Source: Pseudomonas sp. CC6-YY-74 (GTDB taxonomy: Bacteria > Pseudomonadota > Gammaproteobacteria > Pseudomonadales > Pseudomonadaceae). From it: a stretch of DNA of 64,000 bases. A program made the position numbers and the translations under genes. Each line of letters begins with the position of its first letter. Positions within the stretch are counted from its first letter, which is position 1. The stretch lies in the NCBI RefSeq assembly GCF_002025205.1, contig NZ_CP019947.1:3014001-3078000 (forward strand). Reading direction: 5' to 3'. Shown here piece by piece: positions 10,871-19,980 of this stretch. The notes beneath the pieces were generated by a model. That model was not told where the DNA came from, searched no databases, and worked only from the letters and a program-made list of their open reading frames with translations.

Positions 10871-11839
10871 ATGCAACCCCAGGCTTTCTACCATGTGGTG
10901 GCGGATGACTTTACCGCCGTCGACGGCATCATCCGTCAACAACTCGTCTCGCGCGTGCCGCTGGTGGGTAAGATCGGCGACTACATCATCTCCGCGGGCG
11001 GCAAACGCCTGCGCCCGTTGCTGGTGCTGCTCAGCGGCAAGGCCCTGGGCCTGCAGGACGACAGGCTGCGCCTACTCGCCGCCACTATCGAGTTCCTGCA
11101 TACCGCCACCCTGCTGCACGACGACGTAGTCGACATGTCCGACATGCGCCGCGGCCGCAGCACCGCCAACGCCCAGTGGGGCAACGCCCCTAGCGTACTG
11201 GTGGGCGACTTCCTCTATTCGCGCTCCTTCGAAATGATGGTCGAACTCGGCTCGATGCCGGTGATGAAGATCCTCTCCCGCGCCACCCGGGTCATCGCCG
11301 AAGGCGAAGTGCTGCAACTGTCGAAGATTCGCGACGCCAGCACCACCGAAGAAACCTACATGGAAGTCATCCGCGGCAAGACCGCGATGCTGTTTGAGGC
11401 CTCGACCCACAGCGCGGCGGTCCTGGCCGGCGCCTCGGCCGAACAGACCGAAGCCCTGCGTACCTTTGGCGACAACCTCGGCGTGGCCTTCCAACTGGTC
11501 GACGACCTGCTCGACTACCGCGGCGATGCCACGACCCTGGGCAAGAATGTCGGCGACGACCTGGCCGAGGGCAAACCGACCCTGCCGCTGATCTACTGCA
11601 TGCGCGAAGGCACTGCCGAACAGGCCGCCCTGGTGCGCCAGGCGATCCAGAAAGGCGGCATCGCGGACCTGGAAAGCATTCGCAATGCCGTAGAAGCCGC
11701 CGGCGCCCTGGACTACACCGCCCAACAAGCCCGTGACTACGCCGAGCGCGCCATCGCCTGCCTGGACGCCCTGCCCGCCAGCGAATACCGCGACGCCCTG
11801 GTCGAACTGAGCCGCTTCGCCGTCGCCCGCACCCACTGA
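10871..11839 (+). CDS. ispB: Octaprenyl/nonaprenyl diphosphate synthase
   Basis: A 322-aa trans-long-chain prenyl diphosphate synthase that makes the ubiquinone side-chain precursor. Both aspartate-rich motifs are present: DDVVD in LLHDDVVDMSDMRRG and DDLLD in QLVDDLLDYRGD. Also seen are GGKRLRPLL and GKTAMLFEAS. The product in Pseudomonas is C45 (Q9), by family knowledge. ATG 10871 (MQPQAFYHVVADD) matches homologues; a GTG at 10862 is closer to GAGGAG and remains possible. Divergent from rplU. Confidence 0.93.
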   Translation: MQPQAFYHVVADDFTAVDGIIRQQLVSRVPLVGKIGDYIISAGGKRLRPLLVLLSGKALGLQDDRLRLLAATIEFLHTATLLHDDVVDMSDMRRGRSTANAQWGNAPSVLVGDFLYSRSFEMMVELGSMPVMKILSRATRVIAEGEVLQLSKIRDASTTEETYMEVIRGKTAMLFEASTHSAAVLAGASAEQTEALRTFGDNLGVAFQLVDDLLDYRGDATTLGKNVGDDLAEGKPTLPLIYCMREGTAEQAALVRQAIQKGGIADLESIRNAVEAAGALDYTAQQARDYAERAIACLDALPASEYRDALVELSRFAVARTH

Positions 11840-11858
11840 CGCTTGACGCGACAAGCAG

Positions 11859-11884
11859 AGCCCGTCCATGCGACGGGCTTTTTA
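11859..11884 (+). terminator. Terminator of ispB
   Basis: AGCCCGTC / GACGGGCT stem with a short loop, followed by TTTTTATT, 20 bp after the ispB stop. Confidence 0.85.
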
Positions 11885-11969
11885 TTGCTCGACCAAAGGC
11901 CGCGATTAATACTTGCTATTAAATTAATAGGAATTATTCTCATCTAACCACTTGAATGGGAGATGAGTC

Positions 11970-12197
11970 ATGACCTACTTGATCGATGCCTGGCTGGACC
12001 GACCACAGCCTTACCTGCGCATTCTCAATCGCAACACCGGCGAAGTCTGCGCGGTACTGGAAGAACAAGCACTGGATGAACTGCGCGATCAGGGCGATCT
12101 GGATTTGCATGAGCTGAATTCGAGCGAGCCGCTGGTGCTCAAGGAATTGGTCCGCAGCCTGTTTCTGTACTGCTATGCACGGGCATTGCGCCCGTGA
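11970..12197 (+). CDS. Conserved hypothetical protein (PA4570-like)
   Basis: A 75-aa soluble protein, MTYLIDAWLDRPQPYLRIL, with a predicted helix rich in acidic residues (EEQALDELRDQGDLDLHELN). It has no domain I recognise. A gene of this size and sequence sits after ispB in P. aeruginosa, which supports it being real. AATGGGAGAT gives a good ribosome site before ATG 11970. An AT-rich stretch (11900-11945) after the ispB terminator probably carries its own promoter. Function unknown. Confidence 0.75.
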   Translation: MTYLIDAWLDRPQPYLRILNRNTGEVCAVLEEQALDELRDQGDLDLHELNSSEPLVLKELVRSLFLYCYARALRP

Positions 12198-12204
12198 CAC
12201 ACGG

Positions 12205-12285
12205 CCTATCTCGCCCCCGGATTGCATCCGGGCGACGGGACAGCCGTAGGCGGATGCACAGAGCGCAATCCACCCTAGGTAAGCG
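12205..12285. repeat. Intergenic REP-like palindromes
   Basis: cccggattgcatccggg is a near-perfect palindrome, followed by cgtaggcggatgcacagagcgcaatccaccctag. Both are sequence types scattered between Pseudomonas genes. They sit between two convergent genes and may serve as a bidirectional transcript end. Confidence 0.5.
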
Positions 12286-12289
12286 CCGC

Positions 12290-12907
12290 TTAGAGGACGT
12301 CCAACAGCTCGACGTCAAACACCAGCACGCTGTGCGGCGGGATACTGCCAACGCCTTGCTCGCCGTAGGCCAGCTCGCTCGGCACGTACAGACGCCATTT
12401 GCTACCGGCATTCATCAGCTGCAGGGCCTCGGTCCAGCCGGCGATGACGCCACCAACCGGAAATTCGGCCGGCTGGCCACGATCATAGGAGCTGTCGAAG
12501 ACAGTGCCGTCGATCAGGGTGCCATGGTAGTGAGCGCGAATGGTGTCTTCGCGCGTCGGCATCGCGCCGGCGCCAGCGCTCAGCACTTCGTACTGCAGAC
12601 CGGAAGCCAATACGCTGATGCCATCACGCGCGGCGTTCTCGGCGAGGAAGGCCAGGCCGGCGCCTGCCGCAGCTTCGGCCTTGGCCTGAGCGTCGGCCTG
12701 CATGACATCGCGGATCACCTTGAAGCTGGCCGACAGCTCGGCCTCGCTGACGCGACTCGGCTGCCCGGCGAATGCATCGGAGATGCCGGCGATGATGGCT
12801 TCCAGGCTGGCACCCGGCGGCGGGTTGTCGCGCAGCTGGCCGCCAAGTTGAAGACCGATGCCGTAGCTGACGCGGGTTTCGTCAGTGGAAAAATTGAGTT
12901 CGGACAT
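12290..12907 (-). CDS. fklB: FKBP-type peptidyl-prolyl isomerase
   Basis: A 205-aa isomerase. The N-terminal dimerisation helices (about 1-85, VSYGIGLQLGGQLRD and GISDAFAG) precede the FKBP domain. The domain shows VRAHYHGTL-type sequence (IRAHYHGTLIDGTVFDSSYDRG), then VIAGWTEALQLM and IPPHSVLVFDVELL. No signal peptide at the chosen start MSELNFSTDETR (12907), which points to a cytosolic FklB form. The frame extends 20 codons upstream without a good start. First of a run of minus-strand genes conserved with P. aeruginosa. Confidence 0.92.
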   Translation of the reverse strand: MSELNFSTDETRVSYGIGLQLGGQLRDNPPPGASLEAIIAGISDAFAGQPSRVSEAELSASFKVIRDVMQADAQAKAEAAAGAGLAFLAENAARDGISVLASGLQYEVLSAGAGAMPTREDTIRAHYHGTLIDGTVFDSSYDRGQPAEFPVGGVIAGWTEALQLMNAGSKWRLYVPSELAYGEQGVGSIPPHSVLVFDVELLDVL

Positions 12908-13030
12908 GCGAAGGCTCCGCTGGTGCTGAAAAAAGGGCGACCAGCCTAGCACAGCTGCGCCGGTCACCCTACCGCTGCCACGCCCCGCGCGAGTGCCGCC
13001 GCGAAGCCCGGGGGGTGACAGGTCCAGCTT

Positions 13031-13330
13031 TCAGTGCGATGAAGTCGACCCCGGCTTTATCCCTGGCTCATCGGGCATGCCGCACATTTCGTCATGCACT
13101 TGCGCCTGCACCAGGTGGAGCGATGGCAATTGCGGCAAGGGCTGCAGCACCTCACGGGCATGCTCCAGCGAGCGCAGATGGAGGATATGGCCGTGGCCAT
13201 CTTCCAGCGTGAATGGCTGACCGCTCACGCGCGCTTCCAGCAAGTAATAGTTGCCCCCTTCGAGGGAGATCAGGTTCAACTCATCGACATGCCCGGCGCG
13301 GGCATGACCGGAAAGGTCGTGCAGGTTCAT
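13031..13330 (-). CDS. DUF6482-type conserved protein
   Basis: A 99-aa soluble protein of unknown function, starting MNLHDLSGHARAGHVDEL at 13330 behind GAGGTAGCCTC. The middle reads ISLEGGNYYLLEARVSG and HILHLRSLEHAREVL. The family is a small Pseudomonas one and no catalytic motif is evident. The longer in-frame reading to 13453 is rejected because it ignores this well-placed ribosome site. It sits between fklB and the YqhA-like gene, as in P. aeruginosa. Confidence 0.8.
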   Translation of the reverse strand: MNLHDLSGHARAGHVDELNLISLEGGNYYLLEARVSGQPFTLEDGHGHILHLRSLEHAREVLQPLPQLPSLHLVQAQVHDEMCGMPDEPGIKPGSTSSH

Positions 13331-13466
13331 GAGGCTACCTCGTGCTAACGACTCGTACAGACTCCATAAGGATAGTCGTTGCACAGGAGCCAAGAAGCAC
13401 AAGGCAGAAAGCAAACCGCCCGTCCGTTTTGCAACGGCCGGGCGGCGGCTCAAGCCTAGGCGGGGA

Positions 13467-13964
13467 TCAGTCCGCTTGTTTTTTGGTCAGCTTATCCAGA
13501 TAACCCATGGCGAACGCCGATCCGACGAAAGTCAGGTGAATGATCACGTACCACTTGAGGTGTTCGACCTCATAGTTCTTCGCATCCATGAACACCTTGA
13601 GCAGATGAATCGAGGAAATCGCCACTATCGAGGCCGCCACCTTCATCTTCAGCGAGCTGGAATCCATCTTGCCCAGCCAGCTGAGTTTTTCGGTGCCCTC
13701 GTTGATATTCAACTGGGAGACGAAGTTCTCATAGCCCGACAGCATCACCATGACCAGCAAGCCGCCAACCAGGGCCATGTCGATCAAGGACAACAGACGC
13801 AAGATCAGATCCGCTTCGCTCAGGGCGAAGATCTGCGGCAGGATGTGGTAGACCTCTTGAAAGAACTTGATCGACAACGACAGCACTGCCAACGACAGCC
13901 CGAAGTAAATTGGCGCCAGCAACCAGCGCGAGGCGTACATCGTGTTTTCGATAAAGCGTTCCAT
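13467..13964 (-). CDS. YqhA / UPF0114 family membrane protein
   Basis: A 165-aa inner-membrane protein of unknown function (TIGR00645). It starts [23 protein letters not shown] at 13964. Four hydrophobic segments are visible, near residues 12-35, 52-75, 105-125 and 135-155. Conserved features include the NTMYASRW start and SGYENFVS. A longer frame to 14129 exists but its first 55 codons lack family similarity. No partner is implied by context. Confidence 0.88.
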   Translation of the reverse strand: MERFIENTMYASRWLLAPIYFGLSLAVLSLSIKFFQEVYHILPQIFALSEADLILRLLSLIDMALVGGLLVMVMLSGYENFVSQLNINEGTEKLSWLGKMDSSSLKMKVAASIVAISSIHLLKVFMDAKNYEVEHLKWYVIIHLTFVGSAFAMGYLDKLTKKQAD

Positions 13965-14162
13965 GGGGTCTCGCAAGTGGCCGATAAAACTGCCAGCGAG
14001 TATACCCAGCGTTCCCCGGCAGACAAAGGCGCAAGTCGCTACCGAGCATTTCGGCTCTCCCCCGCAACTGTGGATAACCTTGTGGGCATGCTCGGGTTTA
14101 AAGCCGCCACGCCAGCGACGAGAAGCCATGCTGGCAGCTGCTCAAAGCCCACCAAGTCGTAC

Positions 14163-14504
14163 TCAGCTATCCGGCTGAAACTGGAAGCAGCCTGGATGGC
14201 CGTAGCGGTCGCCGTTCAAACGGCGCAGCTCGGCCTGGATATGCAGACGCCAGATCGGCAGCTCGGGGCATTCCTCGTAACCTTGGATGAACAGGCTTTC
14301 GGCAATCTCGGCAAGCACCCCCTCGGCCACAACAGGTCCGCAGAATGGGCCTTGTGCCTTGATCGCAGAGGGTTGGGCGCCGGACAAGCCGGCGGCACAG
14401 ATCAGTGTCCAGAGGCCCTTATCGCCAGCCAATGGCAATACCACGCACTCGATACGGGTAATCAGACCCAGACATTGACGGGTGAGACAGAGGCTGCGCG
14501 GCAT
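14163..14504 (-). CDS. Conserved hypothetical protein (PA4575-like)
   Basis: A 113-aa protein beginning MPRSLCLTRQCLGLITRIECV at 14504, with GAGGG eight bases upstream. It contains several cysteines (CLTRQC, ECV, ICAAG, FCG), QPSAIKAQGPF and a C-terminal GDRYGHPGCF. I recognise no catalytic domain. Position between the YqhA-like gene and the Lon-like protease is conserved in Pseudomonas. Function unknown. Confidence 0.75.
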   Translation of the reverse strand: MPRSLCLTRQCLGLITRIECVVLPLAGDKGLWTLICAAGLSGAQPSAIKAQGPFCGPVVAEGVLAEIAESLFIQGYEECPELPIWRLHIQAELRRLNGDRYGHPGCFQFQPDS

Positions 14505-14700
14505 GGCGGCGACCCTCATGTGATCAGGTCTTCAGCCTACACCCGCACAGGCGGCGCTGGGAAGCCGCCAGTCAGCTCGGTCATCTGTGGATAACTGTGT
14601 GGATGAAATCCTCAGGCAGCGGCCTGCAGGGCCGCGCCGAAACCTCGCCCAACCCGCCGGTTGCGCCCGCAGCCCGCCAGGCTGCGGACGCATGGCGGGT

Positions 14701-17157
14701 TCAGGCGGCCGGCTTCTTCACTCGCGGCTTTTTCTCCTTGGGCAGCGCCACCAGCACGTCGCTCTTCACCTCCTTGTCATCCTCGGTCATGCCGATTTCG
14801 GCGATCTCGCGCAAGCGCTCGACCACCCGCGCATTGACGCTGCCAGGCGGAAACTTACCGTCGGCCCCTGGCGTGCCGGCATCTTCGCCGACCAGCAGGC
14901 TCAACGCCTCGTCGACCTGGCGCACCGCGTAGATATGGAATTGCCCGGCCCGCACCGCCTGCAGCACGCGCTCGTCGAGCATCAGGGTGGCAATGTTGGA
15001 GTGCGGAATGATTGCCCCCTGCTCGCCCGTCAGACCGCGGGCCTCGCACAGGCGGAAGAAGCCTTCGATCTTCTCGTTGGCACCGCCGACCGCCTGCACT
15101 TCGCCGAACTGGTTGATCGAACCGGTAATGGCGAAACACTGCTTGAGCGGTCGGCGCGACAAGGCCGAGATCAGGGTACAGACCTCGCCGAGCGAGGCAC
15201 TGTCGCCGTCGACGTAGCCATAGGACTGCTCCAGGGCGATGCTCGCGGAAATTTCCAGGGGAAACTCCTGGGCGTAGCGGCTGCCCAGGTAGCCGGTGAG
15301 GATCATCACGCCCTTGGAGTGAATCGGCTGGCCGAGGTTGACCTCGCGCTCGATGTCGACGATGCCCGAACCGCCTGGGTAGACGGTGGCGGAAATCCGC
15401 GCCGGTACGCCGAAGGCCGAGTCGCCGACTTCCAGCACGGTCAAGCCGTTGCACTTGCCGACTGCGGCACCCGCGGTGTCGATCAGGATGATACCGGCCA
15501 GCATGTCGTCAATGATCCGCGCCGAGACGCGCCCGGTGCGGGTCGCCTTGGCTTTCAGCGCGCGCTCGATATGGCCGACGTCGGTCACAGCCTCATTGGC
15601 CAGCTGGCGGATGAAATCGGCCTCACTGACCAACTGGAACAGGTCGCCGATCCGCGCAGACAGACGTCCCTGGTGCTCGGCCAGGCGCGCGCTGAAGGTC
15701 GCCAGACGTGCTACCGCCGCGGCGGTCAGCGGCGCCATGCCCTCCTCCATGGTGCGGGTCTTCATCAACTGGGCGAACTGCTCCAGGCTCTCGTCACCGA
15801 GGGGAATGTCCTCGTCGAAGTCGACCAGTACGCGGAACATCTCCTGGAAATCCGGATCATGGTCCTGCAAGGCGTAATACAGCGGGCGCGCACCGATGAT
15901 GATCACCTTGACCTGCAACGGAATGACCTGCGGACTGAGGGTCACGGTGGCAATGCGGCCGAGGTCGCCGAGCGGCGACTCCATCTTCAGCTGGCGTGAA
16001 TGCAGGGCACGCTTGAGCGCATCCCAGACGAACGGCTCACCGAGCATCTTCTCCGCTTCGAGAATCAAGAAACCGCCGTTGGCGCGGTGCAAGGCTCCAG
16101 GGCGCAGTTGCCGGTAGCTGGTATAGAGCGCGCCCTGGTCGGTGTTGTACTCGATGCGCCCGAACAGGTTGTCGTAGGTCGGGTGCGGCTCGAACACCAC
16201 AGGTGCGCCGCCATTCACCTGATGACCAACCACCAGGCTCGGGCAGTACTGCTCCTCGAGCAACATGCGGGTTTGTGCATCGGCCTTTTCCCCCTCGACC
16301 AATTGATCAACCACGGTTTTCAGCAGGTTGACCTGCACCGCTTGCAGATAGGCACCGACGCCGGCATTTTCCGCGTATTTTTCCGACAACGGTGCCAGCA
16401 ATGGCTGCAGCGCCACGGTGATGGTGTCTTCATTGAGCTGGCGTAGCTGGTTGCTCGACTCGCGCTTCCACTGCGGCAGGCTGGCCAACTCTTCGTTGAG
16501 CCGTTCTTCCAGGGTGGAGATGTCGACATGGAAGCGCTCGCGCTCGGCTTCCGGCAACTGGGCGAATTCGGCCTCATCCAGCGCCTTGCCCTCGAGCATC
16601 GGGGTGAAGGCGATGTTGCTGCTGTCGCGGTACAGCGCCACACTCTTTTCCAGGGCCAGCTTCTCGATCACCGCGAGCGCCTGGTCGTAACGCTTGTTGA
16701 ACGCACGATCGATGGCGCTTTTCTTCTGCTGATAGGACGGGTGTTCGAATACCGCGGGAAAGGTCGCCAGCAGGTTGTCGATCAGCAGGTTGATGTCGCT
16801 GATGAACGCCCCGGCGCTACCCGACACCAGTTCCAGCGCACGCGGCTCGCGCGGTTCGTCGAAGTGATTGACGTAGACGTGATCTGCAGGGGTCGCCAGG
16901 CGCTTGGCTTCTGCCTTGAGGTAACGTTTGACGAAAGAGAAGCGCCCGGTACCGGGCTCGCCCATGACAAATACGTTGTAACCGGGACGCGGCATCGCCA
17001 CGCCGAACTGCAAGGCTTCGACCGCGCGGTCCTGGCCCAGCACGCCACGAAAAGGCTCCAGATCATCGGTGCTGGTGAAGTTGAACTGCGCGGGAGAGAA
17101 CGGACGGGTGAGTGCTTCAGGTGCCAATCGCAAATGGGCTGCAACGGAGTCTGGCAT
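14701..17157 (-). CDS. Lon-type ATP-dependent protease (LonB-like, AAA domain plus S16 peptidase)
   Basis: An 818-aa AAA+ protease. The N-terminal ATPase part has a Walker-A-like GEPGTGRFS near residue 67, in which the usual GK(S/T) is GRFS, as in this LonB-related family. The sensor region HRANGGFLILEAEKML follows. The C-terminal S16 protease domain carries the Ser-Lys dyad: Ser653 in DGDSASLGEV and Lys696 in GGANEKIEGF. Their 43-residue spacing equals that of E. coli Lon (S679-K722). The tail is basic (KEKKPRVKKPAA). Upstream is a DksA/TraR-like gene on the same strand. Confidence 0.9.
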   Translation of the reverse strand: MPDSVAAHLRLAPEALTRPFSPAQFNFTSTDDLEPFRGVLGQDRAVEALQFGVAMPRPGYNVFVMGEPGTGRFSFVKRYLKAEAKRLATPADHVYVNHFDEPREPRALELVSGSAGAFISDINLLIDNLLATFPAVFEHPSYQQKKSAIDRAFNKRYDQALAVIEKLALEKSVALYRDSSNIAFTPMLEGKALDEAEFAQLPEAERERFHVDISTLEERLNEELASLPQWKRESSNQLRQLNEDTITVALQPLLAPLSEKYAENAGVGAYLQAVQVNLLKTVVDQLVEGEKADAQTRMLLEEQYCPSLVVGHQVNGGAPVVFEPHPTYDNLFGRIEYNTDQGALYTSYRQLRPGALHRANGGFLILEAEKMLGEPFVWDALKRALHSRQLKMESPLGDLGRIATVTLSPQVIPLQVKVIIIGARPLYYALQDHDPDFQEMFRVLVDFDEDIPLGDESLEQFAQLMKTRTMEEGMAPLTAAAVARLATFSARLAEHQGRLSARIGDLFQLVSEADFIRQLANEAVTDVGHIERALKAKATRTGRVSARIIDDMLAGIILIDTAGAAVGKCNGLTVLEVGDSAFGVPARISATVYPGGSGIVDIEREVNLGQPIHSKGVMILTGYLGSRYAQEFPLEISASIALEQSYGYVDGDSASLGEVCTLISALSRRPLKQCFAITGSINQFGEVQAVGGANEKIEGFFRLCEARGLTGEQGAIIPHSNIATLMLDERVLQAVRAGQFHIYAVRQVDEALSLLVGEDAGTPGADGKFPPGSVNARVVERLREIAEIGMTEDDKEVKSDVLVALPKEKKPRVKKPAA

Positions 17158-17368
17158 TGGAAATCCTTGAACGGGGGGCTGGTGAAATCATGGCCGCATC
17201 GGCCGTCATCCACAAGCCGTATGGTTGATCCCAGGCTCGTGAAAAGATGCCGGCATACGTCAGATCAGCAGCCTTACGCATGAGCCTGCGCCAGGAAGCC
17301 GCCATCCTCCTGGCGCTATCCACGCCCGCCACTGGCAGGGCAACTGAAATAGAGCCGATGCAGCCCTG

Positions 17369-17698
17369 CTAGCCGGCACCTACGTGATCGGCACAGGCCA
17401 GGCAATATTCGGCAGCCGGCAACACCTGCAAGCGCGCGACCTCAATCGGTTCGCCACAACGCAGGCAGTCACCATAAGTGCCTTCGGCCAGCCTCAGCTT
17501 GGCCATGCCCACCTGCCGCATGCCCGCCTCGGCCTCAGCTTGCAGGGCTTCCAGCACCTCATCGTTCTGTCGTTGCAGGGCCTGTTCGGCGAAGTCCGGC
17601 GAGTGGCTGCGGGCCAAGTCCCGCCGAGTGGCTTTGGCCCGAGCGCTGTACTCGACGAACAGGGCATCAAGCGCTGCTTGAGGATCGAAAGCAGACAT
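17369..17698 (-). CDS. DksA/TraR-type C4 zinc finger protein
   Basis: A 109-aa member of the DksA/TraR superfamily, which bind the RNA polymerase secondary channel. It starts MSAFDPQAALDALFVEYSA at 17698. The N-terminal helix pair contains RSHSPDFAEQALQRQNDEVLEALQ, then GTYGDCLRCGEPIEVARL and AEYCLACADH supply the four zinc cysteines (CxxC...CxxC). The coiled-coil tip carries acidic residues, but a DxxxA motif is not obvious, so ppGpp synergy is uncertain. It precedes the Lon-like gene on the same strand after about 210 bp. Confidence 0.88.
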   Translation of the reverse strand: MSAFDPQAALDALFVEYSARAKATRRDLARSHSPDFAEQALQRQNDEVLEALQAEAEAGMRQVGMAKLRLAEGTYGDCLRCGEPIEVARLQVLPAAEYCLACADHVGAG

Positions 17699-17876
17699 AG
17701 GGAAAACTCCAGAGGAACCTGAGTCTTTAAAGTGTGGACGTTCCTGGCCGACTTGCACTGAGATCAATCACTACATGCATGAATAGCCAATCGATCCTGG
17801 CTGGCTAACTAATGACATCGGCCACTGCCGTGGCGGCGGCAGACCAACCGGAAAGGTCTTCGAAACGCCGATAAAG

Positions 17877-17902
17877 CTTCGCGGATAAATCCGCGCCTAC
17901 GG
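17877..17902. repeat. REP-like palindrome
   Basis: gcttcgcggataaatccgcgcctacggg has the palindromic core gcggataaatccgc and a REP-type tail. It lies in the 296-bp gap between the DksA-like gene and ettA; the rest of that gap holds only the ettA terminator. Confidence 0.45.
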
Positions 17903-17944
17903 GAAAACAGACACCCGGGCAGCGCATTGCCGGAAAACAGCCAT

Positions 17945-17985
17945 AAAAAAGAGCCTGCACAGGCTATGTGCAGGCTCTTTTTGCC
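17945..17985 (-). terminator. Terminator of ettA
   Basis: A long stem AAAAAGAGCCTGCACA / TGTGCAGGCTCTTTTT with a TAGCC loop lies 10 bp past the ettA stop. T tracts on both sides make it work in either direction. Confidence 0.92.
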
Positions 17986-17994
17986 AACGGGTTA

Positions 17995-19659
17995 CTACGC
18001 CAGTTTCTTATGGCGTACGCGGTGCGGCTGGGAGGCGGCGTCGCCGAGGCGTTTCTTGCGATCGGCCTCGTACTCGGTGTAGTTGCCCTCGAAGAACTCG
18101 ATGTGCGAGTCGTCCTCGTACGCCAGGATGTGGGTGGCGACGCGGTCGAGGAACCAGCGATCGTGAGAGATGACGATGGCCGCGCCAGGGAAGTCGAGCA
18201 GCGCTTCTTCCAGCGAACGCAGGGTTTCCACGTCGAGGTCGTTGGACGGTTCGTCGAGCAGCAGGACGTTGGCGCCCTCTTTCAGGGTCAGGGCCAGGTG
18301 CAGACGGCCACGCTCACCACCGGAGAGATCCTTGACGAACTTCTGCTGGTCGCCGCCCTTGAAATTGAAGCGGCCGACGTAGGTACGCGCGGGAATCTCG
18401 TAGTTGCCGATGCGAATCTGGTCGGAACCGTCGGAAATCATCTGGAACACAGACTTGCTGCCATCGAGGTCATCGCGACTCTGGTCGACGCAGGCCAGCT
18501 GCACGGTTTCGCCGATCTCGATACTGCCCGAGTCCGGCTGCTCCTTGCCCATGAGCATGCGGAACAGGGTCGACTTACCGGCGCCGTTGCCGCCGATCAC
18601 CCCGACGATAGCGCCCTTGGGCATGCTGAACGACAGGTTGTCGATCAGTGCACGGTCGCCGTAAGCCTTGCTCACGTTGACGAAGTCGATGACCTTGTCG
18701 CCCAGGCGCGGGCCGGCCGGAATATAGATCTCGTTGGTTTCGCTGCGCTTCTGGAATTCCTGCGACTGCAGTTCCTCGAAGCGTTGCAGACGCGCCTTGG
18801 ATTTCGACTGGCGCGCCTTGGCGCCTTTACGCACCCACTCCAGCTCTTCCTTCATGGCCTTTTCGTGGGCCGATTGCTGCTTGGATTCCTGGGCCAGGCG
18901 ATCCGACTTGGCCTCCAGCCAGCCGGAATAGTTGCCCTCGTAGGGGATACCGGCGCCGCGGTCGAGCTCGAGAATCCAGCCGGCGACGTTGTCGAGGAAG
19001 TACCGATCGTGGGTGATCGCCACCACGGTGCCGGGGAAGTCGTGGAGAAAATGCTCCAGCCAGGCCACCGAGTCGGCGTCCAGGTGGTTGGTCGGCTCGT
19101 CGAGCAGGAGCATGTCCGGCGCCGACAGCAGCAGGCGGCACAGCGCGACGCGGCGTTTTTCACCACCGGAAAGCACGCCGACCTTGGCATCCCAGGCTGG
19201 CAGACGCAGCGCATCGGCGGCGACTTCCAGCTGGCGCTCGAGGTTGTGGCCGTCGCTGGCTTGCAGGATGGCTTCCAGCTTCGCCTGTTCGGCGGCCAGC
19301 TTGTCGAAGTCGGCATCCGGCTCGGCGTATTCGGCGTAGACCTGATCGAGGCGCGCCTGGGCGTCCTTGATCACGCTGACGGCTTCTTCGACCACTTCGC
19401 GCACGGTCTTGTTCGGGTCGAGTTGCGGTTCCTGCGGCAGGTAACCGACATTAAGGTCGGGCATCGGCCGGGCTTCGCCATCAAACTCGCTGTCGACACC
19501 CGCCATGATTTTCAACAGGGTGGATTTGCCCGAACCGTTGAGGCCAAGCACGCCGATCTTGGCGCCAGGAAAAAACGACAGGGAAATGTTCTTGAGGATT
19601 TCCCGCTTCGGCGGCACTACTTTGCTCAGCCGGTGCATGGTGTAAACGTATTGGGCCAT
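17995..19659 (-). CDS. ettA: Energy-dependent translational throttle protein EttA
   Basis: A 554-aa ABC-F ATPase that binds the ribosomal E site and gates entry into elongation according to ATP/ADP ratio. It has two ATPase domains: Walker [12 protein letters not shown] near residue 40 and [11 protein letters not shown] in the second half, with signatures [11 protein letters not shown] and [11 protein letters not shown]. The linker arm ([25 protein letters not shown]) is the P-site-tRNA interaction motif of ABC-F proteins. No transmembrane segments. The start [17 protein letters not shown] at 19659 matches the family; 63 upstream in-frame codons are non-coding in character. Divergent from morA. 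Confidence 0.96.
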   Translation of the reverse strand: MAQYVYTMHRLSKVVPPKREILKNISLSFFPGAKIGVLGLNGSGKSTLLKIMAGVDSEFDGEARPMPDLNVGYLPQEPQLDPNKTVREVVEEAVSVIKDAQARLDQVYAEYAEPDADFDKLAAEQAKLEAILQASDGHNLERQLEVAADALRLPAWDAKVGVLSGGEKRRVALCRLLLSAPDMLLLDEPTNHLDADSVAWLEHFLHDFPGTVVAITHDRYFLDNVAGWILELDRGAGIPYEGNYSGWLEAKSDRLAQESKQQSAHEKAMKEELEWVRKGAKARQSKSKARLQRFEELQSQEFQKRSETNEIYIPAGPRLGDKVIDFVNVSKAYGDRALIDNLSFSMPKGAIVGVIGGNGAGKSTLFRMLMGKEQPDSGSIEIGETVQLACVDQSRDDLDGSKSVFQMISDGSDQIRIGNYEIPARTYVGRFNFKGGDQQKFVKDLSGGERGRLHLALTLKEGANVLLLDEPSNDLDVETLRSLEEALLDFPGAAIVISHDRWFLDRVATHILAYEDDSHIEFFEGNYTEYEADRKKRLGDAASQPHRVRHKKLA

Positions 19660-19980
19660 GAATAACCTTGGTTCTAAGACAGAAAACTGAAAATGGCAGC
19701 GGTTTGTCGCGCAACAAACGCAGGGCATGGGTGACGACTTCTGCCAGGCTACACACCCGGTACCACACACCACCTGGCTTATCGAAAACGCCGATAAAAG
19801 CTCCCGCGCGCGTGCGGCAAAGCTACCGGAATGCGCCGTGCAGGGCAAACGACGCTGGTCGGCGCCACTGGCACTTCGCCACGGTTATGGCATGCTAGCG
19901 GCCCTCGCGCGCGCCCGTATTGCCTGAAGACATGGACACGCCCTGCTTTCATCCAGCCGTAATTGCAGGATCGTTATCAA

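Noticed and set aside
17288..17315. Hairpin gcgccagga/tcctggcgc between the Lon-like and DksA-like genes
   Set aside because: No T tract, so not a convincing intrinsic terminator; could be chance or a structural repeat.
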